A DNA stretch of 24,720 nt from Prevotellaceae bacterium UBA1743 (GCA_002314945.1 DCHV01000075.1:1-24720); one strand, 5' to 3'. Positions 7,668 through 16,406 are shown, counted from the first letter of the stretch. Translations and numbers: made by a program. Notes: generated by a model from the sequence alone, not told the origin.

Positions 7668-8932
7668 TTTTTATCTCTTCCAAATTGAAGGTCACAGAAA
7701 TCCAGATAACGTGCCCAGTCGTAGTTGGTCACGTCATGTACACCAGCACGAATATGATAGCCGACACGATGCATGATGGGTTGGTGCAACCCAGGATGAT
7801 CCGATGTATCCAATCCCTGCAAGCCATAGAGTTGATAGACATCACCTGCATGATAAGCGCTGAGAAACTCACCCTTCTGATCGGCCCAGTGATCCAATTC
7901 GGCACTGGCTACATACAAAGCACGAGGTGCTACCAAAGCCAAGAGTTCGTGCTGATCGAAGGGAAGCTGATCCTCCTTGTTGGCAAATTCCCTAAAAGAA
8001 GGGCAGAACCAATGAGGAAAAGCGCGAGTAATAATCTCTAATGTTTCGCCAAAGCAACGACGGCTGAGTGCAGCTCCTCCACATCCAGAGTTATTGGAAA
8101 TAACCACCTGGAAACGGATATCTTGTGCACCTGCCCACAGAGAAGTCTTGCCCAAACGGGAATGTCCCATCATGACCAACTTCTTCTTGTCCACCCATGG
8201 CTGAGTACAGAGATAGTCGGCCACACGACTGGCACCCCATGCCCATGCACCTATCGACTGCCAACTGTCGGGACGCAACTGTCCATTATTATACTCATCG
8301 AACAAGGTTGCAACGCTGTTAGCTATCTGCGTCTTGTCATCGGGATAGATATCGTGGTAGCACATAGTGGCCAACGCATATCCACGTTCTAACACTCGCT
8401 CGTAATCCCAACGATGAGCATTAACACCGCGATTAACCCACAATGGATCATCTGGTTGCTTAAACAGAGGGAATGAAGCAGGATAGAGAACTCTCTCATC
8501 ATAGGTCGTGTTGTGGTTCCCCTTGAAATTGTAGCAGAAGATGACAGGCACTTTCTTACCCTTGTGTTCATTGGGAATAGCCAGCAGAAGGATGGCATCG
8601 TGAGTTTTGCCTCCCTTACTGAAGCGGAAACGAACCTGACGCATTGTACCCTTACCGCCAAAGGCTTGGGCATCCTCCTGCAACAGAGTGTATTCCACAT
8701 CAATCTTCTCCTTGGGGGTACGACCGAACATTTGAGATTGGAACATTTCCATCACCTCGGGACGACGTTTCTTCTCCCATTGACGTACATTTTTCACCTT
8801 GGTACCATCCTTGCAAGTGAGCAAGTCGGGTAGTTGGTACGCGGGAACCTTGCTTTCATCGTAATTCTGAGCAGAAGCTGTAAGACTCGCCATGAAAGCA
8901 AACATCACTACACAAATAATACTTTTTTTCAT
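7664..8932 (-). CDS. CE15-like glucuronoyl esterase, alpha/beta hydrolase
   Basis: A 422-residue exported alpha/beta hydrolase resembling carbohydrate esterase family 15. CE15 enzymes cleave esters of 4-O-methyl-glucuronic acid, such as those joining xylan to lignin. A signal peptide covers about residues 1-21 (ending TASAQ). The nucleophile elbow is GHSRLGK with Ser258, matching the family G-x-S-R-x-G-K pattern. Typical downstream segments are SNNSGCGGAALSRRCFGETLEIITRAFPHWFC split over residues 279-310, and the candidate catalytic His399 in VHDVTNYDW. The third triad member is not assigned with certainty. It is the first gene of the minus-strand pair with GH130, transcribed from the divergent promoter region at 8976-9003. 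Acetyl or other ester substrates remain possible. Confidence 0.85.
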   Translation of the reverse strand: MKKSIICVVMFAFMASLTASAQNYDESKVPAYQLPDLLTCKDGTKVKNVRQWEKKRRPEVMEMFQSQMFGRTPKEKIDVEYTLLQEDAQAFGGKGTMRQVRFRFSKGGKTHDAILLLAIPNEHKGKKVPVIFCYNFKGNHNTTYDERVLYPASFPLFKQPDDPLWVNRGVNAHRWDYERVLERGYALATMCYHDIYPDDKTQIANSVATLFDEYNNGQLRPDSWQSIGAWAWGASRVADYLCTQPWVDKKKLVMMGHSRLGKTSLWAGAQDIRFQVVISNNSGCGGAALSRRCFGETLEIITRAFPHWFCPSFREFANKEDQLPFDQHELLALVAPRALYVASAELDHWADQKGEFLSAYHAGDVYQLYGLQGLDTSDHPGLHQPIMHRVGYHIRAGVHDVTNYDWARYLDFCDLQFGRDKK

Positions 8933-8975
8933 CTTTATTAGGATTCTTTAGATTTGTTTATACTCATTTTGCATA

Positions 8976-9003
8976 CAAAGTTACAATATAATGTGTAACT
9001 TTG
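8976..9003. promoter_or_regulatory. Divergent promoter region built on a perfect inverted repeat
   Basis: CAAAGTTACA (8976-8985) and TGTAACTTTG (8994-9003) are perfect inverted copies separated by 8 bp. Each arm carries TAACTTTG, a match to the Bacteroidetes -7 box TAnnTTTG: one on the minus strand facing the CE15 gene (start 8932), one on the plus strand facing the DUF4923 gene (start 9036). A plus-strand TTTTG at 8967-8971 may serve as a loose -33 element. The palindrome could also be a regulator site controlling both directions. Confidence 0.6.
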
Positions 9004-9035
9004 CGCCATATTATTCAACAAAATACAATAGGAGA

Positions 9036-9704
9036 ATGAAAAAATCTATCATTTATGTGGCTCTTGCAGCCATAGTTAGTATGGGAATGCCTCAGACATC
9101 CCATGCACAATCTTTACTAAAGTCCCTGAAAAATGCAGCAACCGAAGTGGCAAGTAGCGCCGTGGGAGATGCGACAGGTACCGTGGGAAATGTAGTAAGC
9201 GCCCTGTCTAATTTATTAGGCACGGACACCCTGAGTAACGAGACACTCATAGGCACATGGAACTACAGCGAGCCCTGTATCGTATTCGAGAGTAAAAACA
9301 TCCTGACCAAATTGGGTACATCCGCTGCAACAGGAAAAATCGAATCTTCGTTACAGAAAGGATTGAACAAAATAGGTTTCACAAAAGGAAAAGTGAAAAT
9401 GGTACTGAACGAAGACAAGAGTGGCAACATTTCCTACAATGGCAAGGGAGTAGATGTAGCTTGGGAAGTGAAAGACTCTAACTTGATACTGACTTTCCCC
9501 ATCACGCAGAAGAGTATCTCCATCAACGTCAATATGAATGGAAGCGCCCTACAGATGGCCATGAAAGCCGACAATCTGATCTCGCTGCTCAATATCGTAA
9601 CAGAAAAAGCAAGTGCCGTATCCACTGCACTGAGTAGTGTTTCGAGCTTGATAAAGACTGTGGATGGTGCATTCGTAGGTCTGAGATTCGAGAAAGGAGA
9701 ATAA
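9036..9704 (+). CDS. DUF4923 family secreted protein
   Basis: A 222-residue exported protein of unknown function, resembling the Prevotella/Bacteroides DUF4923 family. The signal peptide is MKKSIIYVALAAIVSMGMPQTSHAQ split at about residue 25. The mature part has an Ala/Ser/Val-rich amphipathic stretch, then GTWNYSEPCIVFESKN, the recognisable family segment, followed by a beta-rich domain (GKVKMVLNEDKSGNISYNGKG). An in-frame ATG at 8991 exists, but the ATG at 9036 begins a clear signal peptide, is preceded by AGGAGA, and follows the -7 box at 8996-9003. It is a single-gene unit ended by the hairpin at 9727-9775, divergent from the CE15 gene. No role can be assigned. Confidence 0.8.
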   Translation: MKKSIIYVALAAIVSMGMPQTSHAQSLLKSLKNAATEVASSAVGDATGTVGNVVSALSNLLGTDTLSNETLIGTWNYSEPCIVFESKNILTKLGTSAATGKIESSLQKGLNKIGFTKGKVKMVLNEDKSGNISYNGKGVDVAWEVKDSNLILTFPITQKSISINVNMNGSALQMAMKADNLISLLNIVTEKASAVSTALSSVSSLIKTVDGAFVGLRFEKGE

Positions 9705-9726
9705 CAATCCCCCACCTTCAAAAAGC

Positions 9727-9775
9727 AATCATCCCCCATCCTACCGAAGAAGCGTAGAATGGGGGATGATTTTTT
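9727..9775 (+). terminator. Strong intrinsic terminator, possibly bidirectional
   Basis: AATCATCCCCCAT (9727-9739) pairs with ATGGGGGATGATT (9759-9771), with an inner CTAC/GTAG extension at 9741-9744 and 9754-9757, and is followed by a T-run to 9775. It lies 23 bp past the DUF4923 stop. On the minus strand the hairpin is followed by TTGCTTTTTG, so it may also end the convergent secA operon. Confidence 0.85.
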
Positions 9776-9802
9776 GTATGTATCTCTGGCATCCGAGGTA
9801 AC

Positions 9803-10246
9803 CTACTCTTGCATGAGTTTCTTCAGGAAAGTGTCGAGATCCTCGTCTAAGCCCTGAAGCAATTCGCCATCAAGCAGAATCGTATCTTCATCATCGATTA
9901 CCACCAATTCCTGTAGTGTCTCGTGATTCTCATCGACCAGCACAAAAGAATAAGGACGCATGAGAGACATACGATCTATCACCTTGCGCAACGACTGGAT
10001 GCACTGACGCAACACAGGAGCCACTTGATTGTAAAAATCTTCTGGATCTTCCATATTGATCCACTCATCCACTACGCAACGATCCAACTCACGGTCATCA
10101 TCGTCATAGGTACGAATTTCGCCACTGTCGGGGCGTACCTCAATATGGATATCGGTAAGCACAGGTTCATCTTCGGAAGGGAAGCGGGAAACGACCTTGC
10201 GGAGTGAACGCTCAATTTGTTGGACGACACGTTGACTTGCTTTCAT
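9803..10246 (-). CDS. Small acidic protein of unknown function downstream of secA
   Basis: A 147-residue cytoplasmic protein that I do not recognise. It has no signal peptide or membrane segment and is rich in Asp and Glu, with acidic clusters such as YDDDDRELD and VIDDEDTILLDGELLQGLDEDLD near the C terminus. The N terminus is basic and helical (MKASQRVVQQIERSLRKVV). Alternating strand and helix segments suggest one small alpha/beta domain. The gene follows secA by 14 bp on the same strand and precedes the terminator at 9727-9775, so it is almost certainly the last gene of that operon. A role linked to secretion is only a guess from position. Confidence 0.75.
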   Translation of the reverse strand: MKASQRVVQQIERSLRKVVSRFPSEDEPVLTDIHIEVRPDSGEIRTYDDDDRELDRCVVDEWINMEDPEDFYNQVAPVLRQCIQSLRKVIDRMSLMRPYSFVLVDENHETLQELVVIDDEDTILLDGELLQGLDEDLDTFLKKLMQE

Positions 10247-10260
10247 AATAGTATTGGGTT

Positions 10261-13200
10261 TTACAGATTCTTACCATGACAATTCTTGAACTTGAGTCCG
10301 CTTCCACATGGGCATGGATCATTGCGTCCTGGTAGTTTCTCCACTTTGAGAGGCTGTACCGGTTGACGTTCACGCGTATCGTGTGCTGCTGCCTGCTGCT
10401 GACCACGATCGGTGAGTTCCTCACGGCTTTCTCTCAATTGTTGAGGTTTACGTTCGGGAACGGCCTGACGTGCAGGTTCTTGACGAATCTCTACTTCGGG
10501 CACCATGGCACGCATGATGACACTGACGGTGCGGTCGTTGATAGTGTTTACCATCTGATCGAAGAGTTTCACGCTCTCCAACTTGAAAATAAGCAGAGGA
10601 TCCTTCTGCTCGTAGCTGGCATTGTGAACACTGTGCTTCAGTTCGTCGAGCAAGCGGAGGTTCTCCTTCCATGCATCATCGATGATATGAAGGATGATAG
10701 CCTTGTGGAAAGCTGTAACTACGGCCTGAGACTCTGTCTCGTAACACTCGCGCAAATTGACCTGAATATTGTACTGGCGATTACCTGTAATTACAGGCAC
10801 CATGATATTCTCGTACATCTGTCCCTGTGGCCCCTCGTAGATAACCTTTACCACACGCTGGGCATTGTTGGCCATAATGGTTGTCTTCTGCTTGAAGCGC
10901 TCGATTACCTTCTGATAGGTCTGTTCGGAAAGTTCTTCGAGTTTTTCCGTCTCCATTTCCTCAGCGGTGAAGGGAACTTCCATAGAGAAAATCTCGAGGA
11001 AGCGCTGGCGGCAACCTTCCCAATCGTTATTCTCCAGCACATTGCACACGCGATCCCAAATCATATCACTGATGTCCATACCGAGACGTTCACCCATCAA
11101 AGCATGACGGCGTTTCTCGTAGATGACGGTGCGCTGTTTGTTCATCACATCGTCATACTCCAGCAGACGCTTACGTACACCGAAGTGATTCTCCTCGACC
11201 TTCTTCTGGGCATTCTCAATACTGCGGGTAATCATGCTATGCTCGATCATCTCACCTTCCTCGAATCCGAGGCGATCCATCACCTTGGCGATACGTTCGC
11301 TGGCAAAGAGACGCATCAATTTATCCTCGAGTGAAACGAAGAATACACTACTACCAGGGTCTCCCTGACGACCGCTTCGTCCACGCAACTGACGATCCAC
11401 GCGACGGCTTTCGTGCCGTTCCGTACCGATAATAGCCAAACCTCCCGCGGCCTTTACATCGGATGACAACTTGATGTCGGTACCACGACCTGCCATGTTG
11501 GTAGCAATGGTGACAGTTCCCAAACCATTGGTACTCTGTCCTGCCAAAGCCACGATGTCAGCCTCCTTCTGATGCAACTTAGCATTGAGCACCTGATGAG
11601 GAATCTTGCGCAACTGGAGCATCTTTGACAACATCTCGGAAATCTCCACGCTGGTAGTACCTACCAGTACTGGACGACCACTATTGCGCATCTTCTCCAC
11701 CTCCTCGATGACAGCCTTGTATTTCTCACGCTGTGTTTTATATATGCGGTCATTCTGGTCATCACGTATCACTTCTCTATTGGTAGGAACTTCCACTACA
11801 TCCAATTTGTAGATATCCCAGAGCTCACCAGCCTCAGTGACAGCAGTACCGGTCATACCCGACAATTTGTGATACATACGGAAATAGTTCTGTAGCGTGA
11901 TGGTAGCGTACGTCTGTGTAGCATCCTGCACCTTGACATGCTCCTTTGCCTCGACAGCCTGATGCAAGCCGTCGCTCCAACGACGACCTTCCATGATACG
12001 TCCTGTCTGTTCATCTACGATTTTCACCTCACCATCCTGAATGACATATTCATCATTAAGGTTGAACATGGTATAGGCTTTCAGCAACTGCTGGATAGTA
12101 TGTACGCGCTCGCTCTTGATAGCATAGTCGTTATACACCTTATCTTTCTGCTCAATTTTTTCCTCTTCGTCAGCATCCGAGGCCTCTATCTGCGACATGA
12201 TAGTGGCAATGTCGGGCAACACGAACAATTCAGGATCGTTGACCTGCGAAGCAAGCCATTCGTTACCCTTGTCCGTCAGATCCACGCTATTCTGCTTCTC
12301 ATCCACCACGAAGTAAAGAGGTTCGACAGCCTCTGGCATACGGCGATTGTTGTTCTCCATATAGATTTCCTCGGTAGAGAGCATACCTGCCTTGATACCT
12401 GGCTCGGAAAGGAATTTGATAAGGGGCTTGTTCTTAGGCAGAGCCTTGTGACTACGGTACAGCGCGAGGAAACCTTCTGCTGTCTTATCCTTGTCCGATT
12501 GTTCTGTACCCTCGGCTATCATTCGCTTTGATTCAGCCAGATACTGGGTAGCCAACTGACGTTGAACCCCTACAAGGCGTTCCACCAGAGGCTGATACTG
12601 CTCAAACTGCTGATCATCACCACGAGGTACGGGACCTGAGATGATAAGTGGGGTACGCGCATCGTCGATTAGGACAGAGTCCACCTCATCCACAATGGCG
12701 TAGTTGTGAGCACGCTGTACCAAATCCTTAGGATTCTGTGCCATATTGTCGCGCAAGTAGTCGAAACCGAACTCATTGTTGGTACCAAACGTGATATCCG
12801 CCTCATAAGCCTTGCGACGAGCCGCGCTATTAGGCTGATGCTTGTCAATACAATCTACGCTCAATCCATGGAACATATAGATAGGCCCCATCCATTCAGA
12901 GTCACGTTTAGCCAAATAGTCGTTGACAGTTACCACATGCACGCCATTACCAGTGAGGGCATTGAGGAAGACGGGAAGTGTAGCGGTCAGTGTCTTACCT
13001 TCGCCCGTGAACATCTCGGCAATCTTTCCCTGATGCAACACGGTACCTCCAAACAACTGCACATCGAAATGTACCATCTCCCACTTCAGGTCATTGCCAC
13101 CTGCCACCCAATGATTGTGATAGATTGCCTTGTCGTCCTCTATATCCACGAAATCGTGGGAAGCCGCCAAGTCACGGTCAAAATCATTGGCAGTAACAAC

Positions 13201-13581
13201 CACCGTCTCGTTCATGGCAAAACGTTCTGCCGTACTCTTCACAATAGCAAACACCTCGGGGCGTGCTTCATCCAAAGCCTTCTCCAAGCGTTCAAGCACA
13301 TCCTTCTCCAGTTTGTCTATCTGAGCAAAAATGGGAGCACGATCTTGAATCTCTGTTTGGGGGATGCGTGCCTTGAGTTCATCAATCTGCTGACGCAAAT
13401 CCTGCGCCGACGCTACTATCTGTTGTCTTATTTCCTGGGTACGAGCGCGCAATTCGTCATTACTGAGTGCCTGCACCTTAGGGTATGCCTGAATAACCAT
13501 CTCCACCAAGGGGCGATAGGCCTTCAGATCTCGGGATTTCTTATCACCGAATAGTTTTACGAGTATTTTGGATATATCCAT
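10261..13581 (-). CDS. secA: Preprotein translocase motor ATPase SecA
   Basis: A 1,106-residue SecA, the peripheral ATPase that drives unfolded proteins through the SecYEG channel. The nucleotide-binding domain has Walker A GEGKT at 193-197 and the DEVD Walker B box at 298-301. The second helicase domain shows MAGRGTD (696-702) and RQLRGRSGRQGDPG (730-743). The extreme C terminus is a zinc-binding tail, CPCGSGLKFKNCH (C1090, C1092, C1101, H1102), used for SecB or lipid contact in other bacteria. The protein is about 200 residues longer than E. coli SecA because of insertions near residues 50-100 and 330-420, as usual for Bacteroidetes. A low-complexity Gln/Arg/Glu linker precedes the tail. 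It is third in the operon after DUF4105 and the phosphatase-like gene, with a 24-bp gap. Confidence 0.98.
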   Translation of the reverse strand: MDISKILVKLFGDKKSRDLKAYRPLVEMVIQAYPKVQALSNDELRARTQEIRQQIVASAQDLRQQIDELKARIPQTEIQDRAPIFAQIDKLEKDVLERLEKALDEARPEVFAIVKSTAERFAMNETVVVTANDFDRDLAASHDFVDIEDDKAIYHNHWVAGGNDLKWEMVHFDVQLFGGTVLHQGKIAEMFTGEGKTLTATLPVFLNALTGNGVHVVTVNDYLAKRDSEWMGPIYMFHGLSVDCIDKHQPNSAARRKAYEADITFGTNNEFGFDYLRDNMAQNPKDLVQRAHNYAIVDEVDSVLIDDARTPLIISGPVPRGDDQQFEQYQPLVERLVGVQRQLATQYLAESKRMIAEGTEQSDKDKTAEGFLALYRSHKALPKNKPLIKFLSEPGIKAGMLSTEEIYMENNNRRMPEAVEPLYFVVDEKQNSVDLTDKGNEWLASQVNDPELFVLPDIATIMSQIEASDADEEEKIEQKDKVYNDYAIKSERVHTIQQLLKAYTMFNLNDEYVIQDGEVKIVDEQTGRIMEGRRWSDGLHQAVEAKEHVKVQDATQTYATITLQNYFRMYHKLSGMTGTAVTEAGELWDIYKLDVVEVPTNREVIRDDQNDRIYKTQREKYKAVIEEVEKMRNSGRPVLVGTTSVEISEMLSKMLQLRKIPHQVLNAKLHQKEADIVALAGQSTNGLGTVTIATNMAGRGTDIKLSSDVKAAGGLAIIGTERHESRRVDRQLRGRSGRQGDPGSSVFFVSLEDKLMRLFASERIAKVMDRLGFEEGEMIEHSMITRSIENAQKKVEENHFGVRKRLLEYDDVMNKQRTVIYEKRRHALMGERLGMDISDMIWDRVCNVLENNDWEGCRQRFLEIFSMEVPFTAEEMETEKLEELSEQTYQKVIERFKQKTTIMANNAQRVVKVIYEGPQGQMYENIMVPVITGNRQYNIQVNLRECYETESQAVVTAFHKAIILHIIDDAWKENLRLLDELKHSVHNASYEQKDPLLIFKLESVKLFDQMVNTINDRTVSVIMRAMVPEVEIRQEPARQAVPERKPQQLRESREELTDRGQQQAAAHDTRERQPVQPLKVEKLPGRNDPCPCGSGLKFKNCHGKNL

Positions 13582-13605
13582 TATGTGTTATTTTTTCTAA
13601 GTTAA

Positions 13606-15195
13606 TCAATAGTTCAACGGAGCCAAGGAGCACGCATTGGGTGCCCTAATGCGCATGAACTGAGCAATGGTAGGTGCCACACGATCAATGGAAACAGGCG
13701 TAACCACCTGCTCGGTCTTGACATTGCAACCATACATAAAGAGGGGAAAACCAATGTAAGATTCCCTGCTTATGGTACGTTCAAGAGTCGTTTCGTTCTC
13801 CAAGGTCCATCCAGGAGAGACCTGAATAAGGATATCCCCCGAGCACTTAGGATTGTATGCATTGCGCAACTGGCTTATACCAGGAGTCCAAGCACCGTTT
13901 GCCAAACGATTGCTGGTATATATGTCGCGTACGCCACTCAGTTGAATCAGGAAATCCGAACTTCTCTCAAGTATTTCCGTGAGGTTCAAGTTCTGGTTCT
14001 CTATCAGTTTATGATTGAGGAACAATTCATTGCCAAAACAAGTATCCACATACTGCCCTTGCCCATATACAGCTATCAGATACATATTCAGCAAGAGTTG
14101 GGCTTTCGTGATTGAGAACGTTCCCGTAGGAATGCGGTACTTGCTCAGGTCATTCAAATCATCTGGCTCAGCGCTGCCTGTACTCGTCACCACATAGAGA
14201 ACACGTCCCTTGCCTACCCTACTATCGAGCAATTCGATAAGATCAGCCAATGAACGATCCAGACGTACATACGTATCTTGCATCTCCATCGGACATTCGG
14301 CAATCGATTTATGGTCGTAATTGCCTGCATAATAGGAAACATTCAGGATATCCGTTACCTCATCACGTCCCAATGGCACGCTCTTGGTCAGATGATCCAC
14401 GAATTTATTCACCTCGTCATTGACCAGGGCGCTGGCCTTGAACTCGATATACTTTCTGTCTCCCTCGAAATCATGTTTGAACGGTTTGCGTGCATCATCG
14501 GCAGACATGAAATAGTTGAACTTCCCTATCAGGTCGTTGATAGGTTCCCACTGTATCTTCTTGATACGTTTTTCTAATGATTCCTTGGAGTGGTTGTATT
14601 CTGTCACCCATTTTGGGAACTCGCCATAGAAGGAACTGCCACACCACTGACCTGTGAAGTCGCTTAGCCACAGAGCCTCATCAGCAGCATGACCTGCCAA
14701 TAGAACAGCTGCCTCGCGATAGGGTGCCACGGCATATACCAAGCCCCCACCCTCGGTAGCCACCTTCAGTTCATCCGTCAGGGTGGAAACAGACAGGTTG
14801 CGAGGCGAAGAGCCATCCGACGTGCCTTCACCTGCAAAGTCAGAATCATCGACACAACCTACAGGCTGCAGAGTCTGACGATTGAGCCAACGTTCACCGA
14901 CGATACCGTTCTCGTATGGACTGGTACCCGTCATCAAACAGGCGATTGAGCTTGCACGATCAGGTCCTTCGAATGGATATTCAGCTTGGGTATAGAATCT
15001 ACCATCACGGACAAGACGCATGAAGCCATAGTCGCAATATAGCGGAGAGAATGCCTCCATGAAATCCGAGCGCAATTGATCAATCACGATATTCACCACC
15101 AAGCGAGGAACTTCGGGAGCAGTTTGCGCTTCAGCACCCACGATAGCAAGCAAGGTGAGCAAAGTGGCAGAAAGCCTATATTTTCTTGTTGTCAT
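13606..15195 (-). CDS. Secreted alkaline-phosphatase-fold protein, probable pseudoenzyme
   Basis: A 529-residue exported protein of the alkaline phosphatase/nucleotide pyrophosphatase superfamily, closest in layout to PafA-type enzymes of Bacteroidetes. The signal peptide covers residues 1-23 (ending AEAQ). Framework blocks are kept: VNIVIDQLRSDF with the first metal Asp39, MTGTSPYENGIVGERW, YREAAVLLAGHAADEALW, and DTYVRLDRSLADLIELLD. The catalytic sites are not. The Thr nucleophile of the usual T-x-P-G-H segment is replaced by Glu76 (EGPDRAS). The metal Asp of the usual S-T-D-Y-x-G-H is Asn292. The T-A-D-H-G motif reads TSTGS (337-341), losing both metal ligands. The late T-H-V-P His is gone (SYIGFPL). 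It is therefore probably inactive. Its ATG overlaps the DUF4105 stop (ATGA) and it sits 24 bp before secA, suggesting a conserved structural or binding role in the envelope. Confidence 0.88.
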   Translation of the reverse strand: MTTRKYRLSATLLTLLAIVGAEAQTAPEVPRLVVNIVIDQLRSDFMEAFSPLYCDYGFMRLVRDGRFYTQAEYPFEGPDRASSIACLMTGTSPYENGIVGERWLNRQTLQPVGCVDDSDFAGEGTSDGSSPRNLSVSTLTDELKVATEGGGLVYAVAPYREAAVLLAGHAADEALWLSDFTGQWCGSSFYGEFPKWVTEYNHSKESLEKRIKKIQWEPINDLIGKFNYFMSADDARKPFKHDFEGDRKYIEFKASALVNDEVNKFVDHLTKSVPLGRDEVTDILNVSYYAGNYDHKSIAECPMEMQDTYVRLDRSLADLIELLDSRVGKGRVLYVVTSTGSAEPDDLNDLSKYRIPTGTFSITKAQLLLNMYLIAVYGQGQYVDTCFGNELFLNHKLIENQNLNLTEILERSSDFLIQLSGVRDIYTSNRLANGAWTPGISQLRNAYNPKCSGDILIQVSPGWTLENETTLERTISRESYIGFPLFMYGCNVKTEQVVTPVSIDRVAPTIAQFMRIRAPNACSLAPLNY

Positions 15196-16400
15196 TTCTT
15201 TTTTCTCTTTTTAGTCTTCGGTTGACGAGTCTTGTTATACCTGTAATACAGGTGATAACTAATAGGCCTTGTCAACAAAGCCAACGCCAAAGGTACGATA
15301 ATTTCACCAAAATTCTGTGGAATCCAGGCAAGAAATACAAGAAATAGTGAAATAATCGCAAAATTGATACCGTGCCAATAGGTTCGCCGATGTCCTAAAG
15401 CTGCTTTTACGACAAATGGGAGTCCTACAAGCGGCAATGGATTGAATATGCATACCAACCAGTTGGAATCTACCGCAGGATGCTCGGAGAAAAGAAAGGT
15501 AAAGAGCAACAAGGTGCCTACAATCCCCTGCACCGACATCAGCAGGACATCCCACAGCCAGAACTGGCGTCCCGTAACACGCTCGAGACATATCACGAGA
15601 ATACAAGCAATGAGAAAGGCGAGGAAGAAGAGAAACGGCGGGACGGGAAAGCCTGGCGTGTTATCCACTTTACCAGGATGTACCAATTCTTCCGTCTCAG
15701 CCACCAGAGGCCGAAGATTCCCCTTGGAATCACGTATCTGTGCCTTGGCTGCATAGCGCATCAGATTCTCAGGAGCAAACAGGGAGGCTCTCAGTGTCAG
15801 CATTGTATCAACGTCAGCTCCCAGCATAAAATCATTTCCCTCGCGAGCCCAGGGGGATAAGACGGTGTATTCGTGAATAATCTGACGATAGGTCCGCTGT
15901 TCCCAATTCTCTGGATATTCGAGAGTACCATTTATCGCCGCCTCTATCTGGGAAAGCACCTGCGTAGTACAATTGTTGTAAAGAAAATTGTAGCGATACT
16001 GACAATTCGTAGGACGGCAATTCACCACCAGATTGAAGAACAGGCGATTTGCTTCCTCGGGAGTCAGGTTGAGCGTCTGAGACGTAATACTTGACCCACG
16101 GGAAATATAGTCCTCCGGGAAGTATTTCCAATCTATCCCTTGCACCATGTAGTCACATTTCCCCTGCACGAAGCGCCATACGAAATGCGGTTGCTCAAAA
16201 GTAAACACGCCATAGTTGAATACGCAATCCACTCCTCGTGTAAAATTGCGGCAGCGGATAGCTGTATGACCATAGAGCTGATACACCTCACCTCCAGGCG
16301 AGCAAGTAATCAAACTACATTCCACCGCGTCTAAAGGCGCCTGGGAATACAAATGGGAGAAGCAGGCCAAAAAGGCCCAAAGTATCCAAAACCTTTTCAT
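15192..16400 (-). CDS. DUF4105 (Lnb N-terminal periplasmic domain) membrane protein
   Basis: A 402-residue envelope protein. After a signal peptide (MKRFWILWAFLACFSHLYSQ) comes a DUF4105 domain of about 220 residues. It has a candidate catalytic His45 in YQLYGHTAIRC and a Cys in FLYNNCTTQ, the pair expected for this papain-like/NlpC-related fold. The C-terminal third has about five membrane segments, starting with PPFLFFLAFLIACILVICLE. DUF4105 proteins have no well-established role in Bacteroidetes; a membrane-anchored peptidase, amidase or acyltransferase acting in the periplasm is plausible. I chose the ATG at 16400 over the upstream TTG at 16409 because that TTG lies inside the candidate -7 box (16407-16414). 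It is the first gene of the operon leading to secA. Confidence 0.85.
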   Translation of the reverse strand: MKRFWILWAFLACFSHLYSQAPLDAVECSLITCSPGGEVYQLYGHTAIRCRNFTRGVDCVFNYGVFTFEQPHFVWRFVQGKCDYMVQGIDWKYFPEDYISRGSSITSQTLNLTPEEANRLFFNLVVNCRPTNCQYRYNFLYNNCTTQVLSQIEAAINGTLEYPENWEQRTYRQIIHEYTVLSPWAREGNDFMLGADVDTMLTLRASLFAPENLMRYAAKAQIRDSKGNLRPLVAETEELVHPGKVDNTPGFPVPPFLFFLAFLIACILVICLERVTGRQFWLWDVLLMSVQGIVGTLLLFTFLFSEHPAVDSNWLVCIFNPLPLVGLPFVVKAALGHRRTYWHGINFAIISLFLVFLAWIPQNFGEIIVPLALALLTRPISYHLYYRYNKTRQPKTKKRKKK

Positions 16401-16406
16401 TGGCTG

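Noticed and set aside
12706..13554. Long plus-strand open frame (282 codons) opposite secA
   Set aside because: It is the antisense shadow of a clear SecA coding region, with no plausible product.
13606..15195. Active alkaline phosphatase
   Set aside because: The fold is right, but the nucleophile and most metal ligands are replaced, so I call it a probable pseudoenzyme.
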